DNA from: Dyadobacter crusticola DSM 16708
GTDB lineage: Bacteria > Bacteroidota > Bacteroidia > Cytophagales > Spirosomataceae
NCBI RefSeq assembly: GCF_000701505.1
Contig: NZ_KL370786.1
Span: 326,468 to 390,467 of the forward strand
DNA: 64,000 bases
Direction of reading: 5' to 3'
Shown here piece after piece: positions 16,373 to 24,774 of the stretch. Under the pieces are notes generated by a model that saw nothing but the letters and a program-made list of their open reading frames with translations, did not search any database and had not been told where the DNA came from. The position numbers and the translations under genes were made by a program. Positions within the stretch are counted from its first letter, which is position 1. Each line of letters begins with the position of its first letter.

Positions 16373-19300
16373 TTAAAATGTGAGGTTTACGCCGAGGGTG
16401 TAGGTACGTGCCAGCGGGTAGCCGTTGAAATCCACGCCGGGCGTCAGCGAGCTGCTTCCATTCAGGCTTTGCTCGGGATTATAACCCAGGTATTTGGTAA
16501 AAGTCAACGCATTTTGAACCGAGAGACTCACGCTGACCTGCTGCATGAAAATGGCTTTTGAAGCTTTCTCAGGCAATGCATAGCGCAGGTTGATGTTCCG
16601 GATGCGGAAGAAAGACGCGTCTTCCACGAGCAGGCTCGATACGTAACTTACATTGCCGCCCGTAGGTGACACATTGGCACGGGGCGTGCGGCCGTCGCCG
16701 GGATTCTCGGGAGACTGCCAGCGGCCAAGCACATCCTTGCGGCTGTAACTTCCATTCACCAGACCGATATTCCTGCGCGATCCGTTCAGCAGCTGGATAC
16801 CTTCCACTCCGTCGGCGAGAATGCTGAGGTTAAGCCTGCCGTAGCTGAAATTGTTGGTGATACCATAGAAAAAGTCAGGACTGTTGTCGCCGATGATGGT
16901 CACGTCGCTCGGTGTGATCACGCCGTCGCCGTCAATGTCACGGAATTTGAGGTCACCCGGGCGCGAGCCTGTGCTTCCCTGCACCACCGGACTGTTCTTA
17001 ACATCTTCCGCATCGCGGTACACACCGATCGCATCGTACCCCCAGAAGCTCCCGATCGGCGATCCGATCCTGGTAATGTGCGTGTTGGGACTGAATGAGG
17101 GACTTTTTGAGATAATCGCATTGCCCGACGGACCAAGTTTGACAACCTTATTCTTGTTGAAAGAAATGTTGAAGCTCGTCGACCATTTGAATGCGCCGGT
17201 GAAGTTTTTCGAATTTACGCTGAACTCCCAGCCGCGGTTGTTCAGCTTGCCGATATTCTGCAGTGCGGTTTCGTAGCCGGTAGAGGCAGGTACAGGTACA
17301 TTCAGCAGCAGATCGGTGGTGTTTTTGTTGTAATAATCAATTGTAAATGTCAGCCTGTTTCTCAAAACGCCGAAGTCTACGCCGATATCCAGCTGGTGCA
17401 TTACTTCCCAGCCGAGCTGCTCATTGGTGATGGAGCCGGGGTATAATCCGTAGGCAACTGTACCTGTGCCTGCGCCCAGGCTGTACCGGCGGTTGGAAAG
17501 CAAACCAATGTGATTGTAGTTCCCGATGGTGTTGTTACCCGCCAGTCCGTAGCTCGCGCGAAATTTCAGGTCTGTTACCACCTGCTGGCCTTTCATGAAA
17601 TTTTCTTCCGACAAATACCAGCCCACTGACGCAGAAGGGAATGTACCCCATTTGTTGCGTGCGCCAAAGCGGGAAGAACCATCCCGGCGAACGGTGGCCG
17701 AAAACAGGTATCTGCTCGCGAAAGTATAATTTACACGCCCCAGGTACGACAGCAGCGACCATTCTGAAATGCCTGTGCCGCCGGAAGTAACCTGGCCTGC
17801 ATTGAGCGTAGGTACCAGGTCTGTCGGGAAGTTGGTAGCGGACATCGAGGAGTATTCCGACTTTGCTTTTTGCGACGTAAAACCGCCCAGCAGATCCAGC
17901 TCGTGTTTTCCACCAAACGTCTTTTTATAGGTCAGGATGTTTTCATTCAGCCAGTTCAGGTCACGGATACTGCTGGCCGTGGCCCTCGCCTGCACCGGCG
18001 CAGGAACTCCATTCCACCCCAGATTGGAAGGATAAAAAGCGGCCTGCCGCGAGTCGGCATAATCCAGACCAAATGATGTACGGAATTTCAGCCCATCAAT
18101 AATGTCGATCTCCGCGTATACATTACCCAGCGTCCGGAAAAAAGACTTTTTGTCTTTGATTTTGCTGGCAATTGCAACGGGGTTGTCGATCACACCAATG
18201 TTATAAGGCGAAGGTCCGAGTAATGTAGTAAATGAACCATCGGGATTGTAAACGGGGACGGTAGGAGGGAGCGAAAGCGCTGAGCCAAGTATCCCGCCTG
18301 TGAATACCTGGTCTTCTACCGGGAGCAGCTTGTTGGATGAAAATGAAGGCGACAAATTCATACCTACTTTCACGTTTTTGGAAACGCGGTGGTCGAGATT
18401 AATGCGTGCCGAGTAGCGGTCGAAGCCCGTATTCATCACGATACCATCCTGGCGAAAATAGGCGCCTGACATAAATAGCTGCGTTTTGTCTGTGCCACCA
18501 GCAACCGAGAGCTGGTAATTTTGAATGGGCGCTGTTACGAAAACCTCATCCTGCCAGTCGGTTCCCTTGCCGAGCGACTGCGGGTTCTGGAACATTTCGG
18601 GGATCTGCAGATTAGCCGGACGTGCGCTGTTCGGGTCTGTTGCCTTGCCGCCGCGGTCTACCCAGGCATTGTTCCGTGCCTCCGTATTGTACTCTGCATA
18701 CTCTCTCGCATCGAGCATTTCAATTTTGTTAGCTACTTCCTGAACACCGTAGTAGGCATCAAACTGGACGATCGACTTACCCGACTTACCGCGTTTGGTA
18801 GTCACCAGCACAACCCCGTTACTTCCCCGGGAACCGTAAATGGCAGCCGCAGAAGCATCTTTTAATATTTCAATGGATTCGATGTCGCTGGGATTGATGG
18901 TTGAAAGCGCATTGAAGCTGCCATTAAAATCCGCTGATACCGGAAACCCGTCAATCACATACAGCGGCTCATTTCCCGCGCCGATTGAGCCTGTGCCGCG
19001 CACCCGTACTGACACCCCGCCTCCGGGTGCACCTTTGGTTTGTGCTACATTCACGCCGGCAATTTGTCCGCCCAGCGCCTGGTCGAGGCTGGTCAGTGGC
19101 TGATTGGAGATGCTCTTCATCGGCAGCGACGCCACAGAGCCTGTGATGCTGCTTTTGTTCTGGGTACCATAGCCGACTACGACTACGTCATTCAGCGACT
19201 TGGTGTCCACTGACATGCCGAAACTGATCTCCTGCCTGCTGCCGACAGCAATTTCCTGACTTTTATAACCGACAAAGCTGGCGATCAGAACCAGCGCTTC

Positions 19301-19912
19301 TTGGCTTGCCGACTCCGGTATATACAGCCTGAATTCTCCATTCGCGTCGGACGTGGTCCCATTCTGGGTGTTTTTTACGAGAATGCTCACGCCGGGAAAC
19401 GGATTGCCGTTTTCGTCGGCTACCCTTCCTCGGATCAGCCGGTCGAGGCTGTGCGGCGGTTCTTCGATGCTGCGGTAGTTAAGCTGAATGTTCGGCTTGA
19501 TCTCCGGTGTTCTCACCGGCAGTACCTGATCCTGTGGCTGTCGTTTGGGTATCGCTTTCAGCACAATGTTTTGGTTAAAAATCCTGTAAGACACGGGAAT
19601 GTCCTGGAAAACAGCGCCCAGTGCCTGGTCGATATCTGCATTCTTCACTTTCACAGACACCTTTTGCGATTCCGGCAGGTCCAGCTTATCGTACAAAAAC
19701 AGGTAGTTGGTTTGCTTTTCAATCGTTTTTAAGACGCTTTTCAGCGGCGTGTTTTTGGCATGGATCGAGATCTTCTGGCCGAATCCGTCAGCCGTGACCT
19801 GCGAGAGTGTTACGATCAGCAAAAGCATTATCCGGGTCATCGCGAAACAAATTTGGGCAGCAGGATAAGGCCGCTTACGACCTGCCGCGCAGGGTAAGTA
19901 GTGGTTTTTCAT
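16373..19912 (-). CDS. SusC/RagA TonB-linked outer membrane transporter with STN signalling domain
   Basis: An 1179-residue transporter. After a long signal region (hydrophobic core about 24-42), an STN domain occupies about 48-115 (ISIHAKNTPLKSVLKTIEKQTNYLFLY). A carboxypeptidase-regulatory-like domain follows at about 158-240 (GRVADENGNPFPGVSILVKNT). Next comes the plug, with VVVGYGTQ and the SusC signature LYVIDGFPV and ILKDASAAAIYGSRGSNGVVLVTTK at about 320-375. The rest is a 22-strand barrel ending LGVNLTF. The STN domain interacts with an anti-sigma FecR protein, matching the adjacent fecR and sigma genes. With SusD it imports a large ligand using TonB energy. Confidence 0.96.
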   Translation of the reverse strand: MKNHYLPCAAGRKRPYPAAQICFAMTRIMLLLIVTLSQVTADGFGQKISIHAKNTPLKSVLKTIEKQTNYLFLYDKLDLPESQKVSVKVKNADIDQALGAVFQDIPVSYRIFNQNIVLKAIPKRQPQDQVLPVRTPEIKPNIQLNYRSIEEPPHSLDRLIRGRVADENGNPFPGVSILVKNTQNGTTSDANGEFRLYIPESASQEALVLIASFVGYKSQEIAVGSRQEISFGMSVDTKSLNDVVVVGYGTQNKSSITGSVASLPMKSISNQPLTSLDQALGGQIAGVNVAQTKGAPGGGVSVRVRGTGSIGAGNEPLYVIDGFPVSADFNGSFNALSTINPSDIESIEILKDASAAAIYGSRGSNGVVLVTTKRGKSGKSIVQFDAYYGVQEVANKIEMLDAREYAEYNTEARNNAWVDRGGKATDPNSARPANLQIPEMFQNPQSLGKGTDWQDEVFVTAPIQNYQLSVAGGTDKTQLFMSGAYFRQDGIVMNTGFDRYSARINLDHRVSKNVKVGMNLSPSFSSNKLLPVEDQVFTGGILGSALSLPPTVPVYNPDGSFTTLLGPSPYNIGVIDNPVAIASKIKDKKSFFRTLGNVYAEIDIIDGLKFRTSFGLDYADSRQAAFYPSNLGWNGVPAPVQARATASSIRDLNWLNENILTYKKTFGGKHELDLLGGFTSQKAKSEYSSMSATNFPTDLVPTLNAGQVTSGGTGISEWSLLSYLGRVNYTFASRYLFSATVRRDGSSRFGARNKWGTFPSASVGWYLSEENFMKGQQVVTDLKFRASYGLAGNNTIGNYNHIGLLSNRRYSLGAGTGTVAYGLYPGSITNEQLGWEVMHQLDIGVDFGVLRNRLTFTIDYYNKNTTDLLLNVPVPASTGYETALQNIGKLNNRGWEFSVNSKNFTGAFKWSTSFNISFNKNKVVKLGPSGNAIISKSPSFSPNTHITRIGSPIGSFWGYDAIGVYRDAEDVKNSPVVQGSTGSRPGDLKFRDIDGDGVITPSDVTIIGDNSPDFFYGITNNFSYGRLNLSILADGVEGIQLLNGSRRNIGLVNGSYSRKDVLGRWQSPENPGDGRTPRANVSPTGGNVSYVSSLLVEDASFFRIRNINLRYALPEKASKAIFMQQVSVSLSVQNALTFTKYLGYNPEQSLNGSSSLTPGVDFNGYPLARTYTLGVNLTF

Positions 19913-19960
19913 AATATGTTAAAGGTTTAGGATAGTTTCAACGCAATACTATATACGCAC

Positions 19961-21145
19961 TCATTGATCAATGATGATCTGCTTGTTTTCCACGCTGCAA
20001 TTGACGCCGGCATACCGCAGCATACCCACAATTTCCGAAAGGCCGACCTGGCGCGAAATGCGTCCCGTGAACTGTTTCACCGGGATTTTTCCATTGTATT
20101 TGATCCGGACATCATACCAGCGGGATAGCTGGCGCATTACTTCCTCCACACTCGCTTCCTGGAAATAGAACTCGCCATTCTTCCACGCAACTGCTTCTTC
20201 CACAGGTGTGTACTTCGTCTTGATTTGTCCAGTCGCTAAGATCGCGGCTTGCTGCCCGGGTTTGAGCCGGGCATTCCGGCCTACATTTTGAATGGCGACG
20301 GAACCTTCCACGAGCGTGGTTTTGGAAGCGCCTTCTTCTGGATACGCCATGATGTTGAAGCTCGTGCCAAGTACCAGTACTTCCGACTCGTTGAACTTCA
20401 CCCGGAATGGTTTGCGCTTGTCTTTTGCGACTTCAAAGTAGGCTTCGCCGGTAATTTCAACCTTCCGCTCAGCGGCGGCAAATACCGACGGAAAGCGGAT
20501 GGACGAAGACGCATTCAGCCACACTTTACTGCCGTCAGGAAGTCGCACCTGGTACTGGCCGCCTTTCGGGGTGGAAAGCGTGTTGATACTTACCGCGCCC
20601 GGCCGCTCATTTGTTTTGGCATTATATACCAGGATACCTTCCTGCGCTTTCCGGATCTCTGCATTCCCCTGGCGCGCCACGAAGCCACTTTCCACCTGGT
20701 CCAGCGCGATAGCAGAACCGTCGGAGAGGGTGAGCAAAGCTTTGTTGCCGCCAGGTTTTACGTCTGTTGATTTTGGAATCTCGGCAATGGAATTGCTTTC
20801 TTCCCGGCTGTTTTGAACATGATACCAAATCCCAAAGCCGGTCAGCAAAAGAATTGCTGCGGCTGCATAACGTAGCCAGTTTAAGCGAACCACCTTCTTT
20901 TCGGGAGCGGCTGACTGACTGGCTGCATCAAGGATCGCGCTCAGCATCGCATTGCTTTTTTCTTTTGTAAACAACGTATCATCGCCAGCCTGGTCGAGCC
21001 AGTTGTGTTTAAGGTATTGTTCCAGAAGTGCATCATACCTGCCAGAGCGCACCAGGTCCATCAGCTCCTGTTTTTCGTCGTCAGTAGCATTCCCGTGGTA
21101 GTAGCGGTCAAACAGATCCTGCAACCTGCGTTCGGTATTATCCAT
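19961..21145 (-). CDS. FecR family anti-sigma factor
   Basis: A 394-residue single-pass inner-membrane protein. The cytoplasmic N-terminal segment (residues 1 to about 85) should bind the sigma factor. A membrane segment lies at about 92-109 (RYAAAAILLLTGFGIWYHV). The periplasmic FecR domain (about 170-275) has the typical SINTLSTPKGGQYQVRLPDGSKVWLNASSSIRFP, and a C-terminal STN-binding/DUF4974-like domain at about 315-394 ends INCSVENK-type residues. I chose ATG 21145 (MDNTERRL), the usual start position in this family; a TTG- or ATG-led frame at 21172 adds nine residues. It receives the ligand signal from the STN domain of the adjacent SusC and controls the sigma factor upstream. Confidence 0.93.
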   Translation of the reverse strand: MDNTERRLQDLFDRYYHGNATDDEKQELMDLVRSGRYDALLEQYLKHNWLDQAGDDTLFTKEKSNAMLSAILDAASQSAAPEKKVVRLNWLRYAAAAILLLTGFGIWYHVQNSREESNSIAEIPKSTDVKPGGNKALLTLSDGSAIALDQVESGFVARQGNAEIRKAQEGILVYNAKTNERPGAVSINTLSTPKGGQYQVRLPDGSKVWLNASSSIRFPSVFAAAERKVEITGEAYFEVAKDKRKPFRVKFNESEVLVLGTSFNIMAYPEEGASKTTLVEGSVAIQNVGRNARLKPGQQAAILATGQIKTKYTPVEEAVAWKNGEFYFQEASVEEVMRQLSRWYDVRIKYNGKIPVKQFTGRISRQVGLSEIVGMLRYAGVNCSVENKQIIIDQ

Positions 21146-21214
21146 TGTAAATTGATTGTCGGACTTCAACAACAGGACAATACCGTCGCGCGAAAAGGGG
21201 CTATCGGAATGTAA

Positions 21215-21808
21215 TTATTTTGAAAAAAAATATTGCGCAACAAGTACAAGGCTCGTTATCAATTTGTTACGGATGTGTGAAGAAATCGACCCGGTCGCGA
21301 TCTGCAGGTATTTTTTGACAGTTTCCCTGGATATATTCATCTGCCCGGCGATCTCTGCATAAGACAGTCGCTGGTGACGGCTCAGGAGGTACACCTGTTT
21401 TTGCTGTGGCGGGAGCAGATCTATCGCCTCGTCGATCAGCAGGTAGCGGTGATCTTCCTCGGCGGTTTCGGCGATGGGAAAATGTTCGGAATGCAGGTCA
21501 ATATCGACGGTTCTCGCACTTTCGCTGGCTACTTTTTTCAGGCAATTCAATGCGGCGTTTTTGGAGACCACGTACAGATATACCGGGAAACTTTGCACTT
21601 CTGCAAGCAGCTCTTTATTGAGCCATATTTTGAGGAAAACATCCTGGACAACTTCCGCGGCAAGCTCTTCGGACCTGGTAATGCGGAAGATATGGACACC
21701 GAGCCGCTGGTGATAATGGTTGAAAAGTGATGCAAAAGCACGTTCGTCGCCCTCGGACACCCGCCGCAAAACTTCGCTTTCCCGATGCATAGCAGTGAGG
21801 TAGGGCAT
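21215..21808 (-). CDS. ECF-type RNA polymerase sigma factor (FecI-like/sigma-19 Bacteroidota group)
   Basis: A 197-residue sigma factor. Region 2 covers about residues 25-95 (FASLFNHYHQRLGVHIFRITRSEELAAEVVQDVFLKIW) and binds core and the -10 element. Region 4 covers about 125-180 (LLPPQQKQVYLLSRHQRLSYAEIAGQMNISRETVKKYL) with a helix-turn-helix for the -35 element. A short hydrophobic tail follows (LITSLVLVAQYFF), as in many Bacteroidota sigma factors. It lies 69 bases before fecR in the same direction. It should switch on the SusCD operon when the ligand is sensed by STN and FecR. The first ATG could also be MHRESEVL at residue 7. Confidence 0.93.
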   Translation of the reverse strand: MPYLTAMHRESEVLRRVSEGDERAFASLFNHYHQRLGVHIFRITRSEELAAEVVQDVFLKIWLNKELLAEVQSFPVYLYVVSKNAALNCLKKVASESARTVDIDLHSEHFPIAETAEEDHRYLLIDEAIDLLPPQQKQVYLLSRHQRLSYAEIAGQMNISRETVKKYLQIATGSISSHIRNKLITSLVLVAQYFFSK

Positions 21809-21915
21809 TTTGGTCGCTGGACGATGAGGTTTAAAGAATTGGGTCAGTGGCGGAAGTTAAACAAAGAGCACGGATTTTCTATTCTACTCCTGAGCCATTG
21901 TGCAGCTTATCTTCT

Positions 21916-21923
21916 TATTTTTG
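21916..21923 (+). promoter_or_regulatory. candidate -7 promoter element of the DUF1579 gene
   Basis: TATTTTTG matches TAnnTTTG and lies 27 bases before the ATG at 21951. A clear TTTG at the expected -33 position is not seen, so the assignment rests on the -7 element only. Confidence 0.4.
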
Positions 21924-21950
21924 TTTGAAAAAATCATATAAACAGCCAAT

Positions 21951-22448
21951 ATGAGCAAGTCCAAATTCGAGATCTCACTGGAGTCCGGCATTCACCAGCA
22001 CATTCATGCAATGGTTGGTAAGTGGGAGGGGGTTACCAAAACGTGGTTCGAGCCCGGTGTACTCGCCGATGAATCCCCGATGTCAGGCAGTATCCAGCCT
22101 ATTCACGGAGGCCGGTTCCTGTTATACCAATATCAGGGCACTTTGAGCGGCGAACCGTTTGAAGGTTCTGCCACGATCGGGTATGACATTGGTAATGAAA
22201 AGTTCCAGGTCGCCTGGGTGGACAGCTTCCATATGGGCACTGCGATTATGCTCTCGGAAGGGGAGTCTGTCGAGCACGGGTTTTCGGTGCTGGGCTCTTA
22301 TGGCGGGCCTGGTATCCCCGTTCCCTGGGGCTGGCGTACAGTGGTGCAGCTCAATGACCCCGATCAGCTTACCATTTCGGCATTCAATATCTCACCGGAA
22401 GGCCAGGAAGATATCGCAACCGAAACGGTTTACCACCGGGTCGGCTAG
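21951..22448 (+). CDS. DUF1579 family protein
   Basis: A 165-residue soluble protein, with no signal or membrane segment. It matches the DUF1579 beta-barrel-like family in order and length: HAMVGKWEGVTKTWFEPGVL near the N terminus, GRFLLYQYQGTLSGEPFEGSATIGYDIGNEKFQVAWVDSFHMGTAIML in the middle and a final ATETVYHRVG. The fold is lipocalin-like and the biochemical role is unknown. It is a single gene on the plus strand between the minus-strand sigma operon and the convergent dehydrogenase. A stem-loop with T-run overlaps the 3' end of that dehydrogenase gene and probably ends this transcript. Confidence 0.85.
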   Translation: MSKSKFEISLESGIHQHIHAMVGKWEGVTKTWFEPGVLADESPMSGSIQPIHGGRFLLYQYQGTLSGEPFEGSATIGYDIGNEKFQVAWVDSFHMGTAIMLSEGESVEHGFSVLGSYGGPGIPVPWGWRTVVQLNDPDQLTISAFNISPEGQEDIATETVYHRVG

Positions 22449-22454
22449 TCTGAG

Positions 22455-22495
22455 ATCAGGCGTTTTCGCTTATACAAGTAGCACCGCCTGATTTT
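22455..22495 (+). terminator. terminator of the DUF1579 gene, inside the convergent dehydrogenase 3' end
   Basis: ATCAGGCG at 22455-22462 pairs with CGCCTGAT at 22485-22492, and TTTT follows. The loop is 22 bases. The 3' arm lies within the last codons of the dehydrogenase gene read on the other strand (stop at 22470-22472), so the two convergent genes share this structure. Confidence 0.5.
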
Positions 22496-23468
22496 CCAGC
22501 TCTTCGCCTTTGCTGAGCTGGTCAATGCTTTTGAGCGTTACCTGCGCGATTTCGGACAATGCTTCTTCGGTAAAAAACGCCTGGTGGGCAGTTACAAGCA
22601 CATTTGGAAAGCTCATCAAACGCTGAATGGTATCGTCCTCGATTATGCTGCCCGACAGGTCTTTGAAAAAAAGCTTGTCTTCCTGCTCGTACACATCAAT
22701 GCCGAGGTAAGCTACATGCTTGCTTTTCAATGCGTGGATTACGTCAGCCGTGTTGATCAGCCCGCCGCGGCTGGTGTTGATCAATGTGACTCCCTTTTTC
22801 ATGATCCCGAGTGATCTCTCGTCGATCATATAGTGGGTATCCGCGTTCAGCGGGCAATGCAGCGAAATGATATCACTGGCAGCGAGCACCTTGTCAAGCG
22901 GCGCATAAGTGATCCCGGCCTCTTCCAATGCAGCGCTCGGGTAAAGATCGTAGGCGATCACTTTGCAGCCAAAGCCTTTCATAATGTGGCAGAATGCACT
23001 GCCGATTTTTCCGGTACCGATTACACCTACTGTTTTGCCATAGAGGTTGAAACCCAGCAATCCATTCAGCGAAAAGTTCTGTTCCCGCACCCGGTTATAA
23101 GCTTTATGCGTTTTCCGGTTGAGCGTGAGCAGCATCGCCACGGTATGTTCCGCCACCGCCTGCGGGGAATATTCGGGTACCCGGCAAACCTTCATGCCGT
23201 GCGATCGCGCAGTTTCCAGGTCCACATTGTTAAAGCCTGCACAACGCAATGCAATAATTTTCACGCCTTTTTGAGCCAAAACAGAGATAACCTCCGCATT
23301 GACCTTGTCATTTACAAAAACACAAACCGCCTTTTCGTCCTGAACCGCATTGACAATGTGCGGGCCGAGGTGGGTTTCCAGGTATTCAATTTCAAAACTA
23401 AAAGACTGGTTGTAAAAGTTGAAAAACTGCTTGTCGTAGGGTTTGGCAGAAAAGAACAGGATCTTCAT
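22470..23468 (-). CDS. ldhA: 2-hydroxyacid dehydrogenase, D-lactate dehydrogenase type
   Basis: A 332-residue NAD-dependent D-isomer-specific 2-hydroxyacid dehydrogenase. The start MKILFFSAKPYD at ATG 23468 is the standard one for LdhA-type enzymes; the frame stays open upstream but adds 22 unlikely residues. The split catalytic domain (about 1-100 and 300-332) surrounds a Rossmann domain with GVIGTGKIG. Other motifs are LRCAGFNNVDL, VPEYSPQAVAEHTVAMLL (before the Rossmann fold), INTSRGGLINT (catalytic Arg), and TAHQAFFTEEAL with the catalytic His. It reduces pyruvate to D-lactate or a similar acid with NADH in the cytoplasm. It stands alone on its strand, convergent with DUF1579 and divergent from the SDR gene. 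Confidence 0.9.
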   Translation of the reverse strand: MKILFFSAKPYDKQFFNFYNQSFSFEIEYLETHLGPHIVNAVQDEKAVCVFVNDKVNAEVISVLAQKGVKIIALRCAGFNNVDLETARSHGMKVCRVPEYSPQAVAEHTVAMLLTLNRKTHKAYNRVREQNFSLNGLLGFNLYGKTVGVIGTGKIGSAFCHIMKGFGCKVIAYDLYPSAALEEAGITYAPLDKVLAASDIISLHCPLNADTHYMIDERSLGIMKKGVTLINTSRGGLINTADVIHALKSKHVAYLGIDVYEQEDKLFFKDLSGSIIEDDTIQRLMSFPNVLVTAHQAFFTEEALSEIAQVTLKSIDQLSKGEELENQAVLLV

Positions 23469-23581
23469 GTGGCTGGTTTTTGTAAATGAACAGGTGCAAA
23501 ACTGCTGAGAAAGCGCATAGCAGGCTATGAGCAAGGTCAGGAATAAAGGTGTGAAACAATCAGGTATCGTCTAAATAGCAA

Positions 23582-23619
23582 TGACATTCTTAACAAAGTA
23601 AATTGACGTTCTTAACAAA
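23582..23619. promoter_or_regulatory. tandem 16-base direct repeat, candidate AraC-type operator
   Basis: TGACATTCTTAACAAA at 23582-23597 and TGACGTTCTTAACAAA at 23604-23619 differ at one base. They start 22 bases apart, so they face the same side of the helix. They lie in the divergent region between ldhA and the SDR gene, 58-95 bases before the SDR start. AraC-family regulators often bind such direct repeats, and an AraC gene follows the SDR gene. Confidence 0.5.
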
Positions 23620-23676
23620 ACGGGCCGCGGGCTGACCAGGTAATTTTGTCCTATCACTTTTAAACATACAATCAAA

Positions 23677-24696
23677 ATGGGACAAAGCAATTATCAGGGC
23701 GCATTACAACAGCCACTAGGCTCAGGGTTCAATGCAACATCAACAGCAGCTGAGGTGATCAGCGGCATTGATCTGACAGGCAAGATCGCGATCGTGACTG
23801 GCGGAAATGCAGGGATCGGGCTTGAAACGACAAGGATACTGGCTGCGGCCGGAGCTACTGTGATCGTACCTGCCAGAGACCTGGAAAAAGCACGCAAAAA
23901 CCTGAACGGTATCCCGCATGTTGAACTTGCGGAGATCGACTTTATGAAACCCGCTTCCATCGATGCATTTGCCGCTGCTTTCCTGGCTTCCGGCCGGCCG
24001 CTCCATCTGCTGATCAACAACGCAGGCATTATGTGGGTACCTTTGCGAAGAGACAGCCGCGGGATTGAGTCGCAGCTCGCCACTAATTACTTAGGGCAGT
24101 TTCAGCTTACAGCCAGGTTATGGCCCGCGCTTGTTGAGGCAGACGGGGCAAGAGTTGTGAATGTATCTTCTCTGGGGCACCAGATGGCGCCATTCAACTT
24201 TGAAGACCCCAACTTTTTGCATCGCGAATACGAGACGCTGCAAGCTTACGGACAGTCCAAAACGGCGAGTAATTTATTCGCACTCGAACTGGACCACTTC
24301 GGAAGGGAGCACAATGTGCGGGCGTATTCGCTTCATCCAGGTTCGATCCACGGTACCGAGCTGGGCAGAGAGGCTTCGCTGGAATTGTTCCAGCAAATGG
24401 GCTTTCTCGATTCGGAAGGTAACCTGTTGCCCGAAGTAGTGGCCTCTTTGAAGACAATCCCGCAGGGTGCTGCCACGACGGTCTGGTGTGCGACGACTCC
24501 GCTGCTTAATCACATTGGTGGCGTCTACTGCGAAGATGCGGACGTGGCTGAGCTGAGCGGCACAGAAACACAGCGCGGCGTTAGGCCCTATTCACTCGAT
24601 GAGAACAATGCTAAAAAGCTGTGGAAGTGGAGCGAGGAGGTGACTGGCCTTTCATTCGGATCGCAAATGAACGCAGCAAATGCGCAGCAGCTCTAA
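23677..24696 (+). CDS. SDR family NAD(P)-dependent oxidoreductase
   Basis: A 339-residue short-chain dehydrogenase of the longer retinol-dehydrogenase/WW-domain-oxidoreductase-like type. The cofactor motif TGGNAGIG is at about residues 41-48. NNAGIM lies near 113, and the active-site pair YGQSK is at about 191-195. The N-terminal extension of about 30 residues (QGALQQPLGSGFNATSTAAEV) is typical of a Gram-negative subgroup. It should oxidise or reduce an alcohol/ketone in the cytoplasm; the substrate is not evident. An AraC-type regulator gene follows on the same strand 78 bases downstream, and a direct repeat lies upstream, so local regulation is likely. Confidence 0.9.
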   Translation: MGQSNYQGALQQPLGSGFNATSTAAEVISGIDLTGKIAIVTGGNAGIGLETTRILAAAGATVIVPARDLEKARKNLNGIPHVELAEIDFMKPASIDAFAAAFLASGRPLHLLINNAGIMWVPLRRDSRGIESQLATNYLGQFQLTARLWPALVEADGARVVNVSSLGHQMAPFNFEDPNFLHREYETLQAYGQSKTASNLFALELDHFGREHNVRAYSLHPGSIHGTELGREASLELFQQMGFLDSEGNLLPEVVASLKTIPQGAATTVWCATTPLLNHIGGVYCEDADVAELSGTETQRGVRPYSLDENNAKKLWKWSEEVTGLSFGSQMNAANAQQL

Positions 24697-24774
24697 ACCG
24701 GACTAGCTTTGCTGCCATTGTTTTTGCTATCTTGATTCAATCGTATATGTACAGCCGGCGGAAACCTGCTAGTT

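Noticed and set aside
22833..23489. Open frame of 218 codons on the plus strand over ldhA
   Set aside because: It covers the dehydrogenase Rossmann region antisense and carries no recognisable motif.
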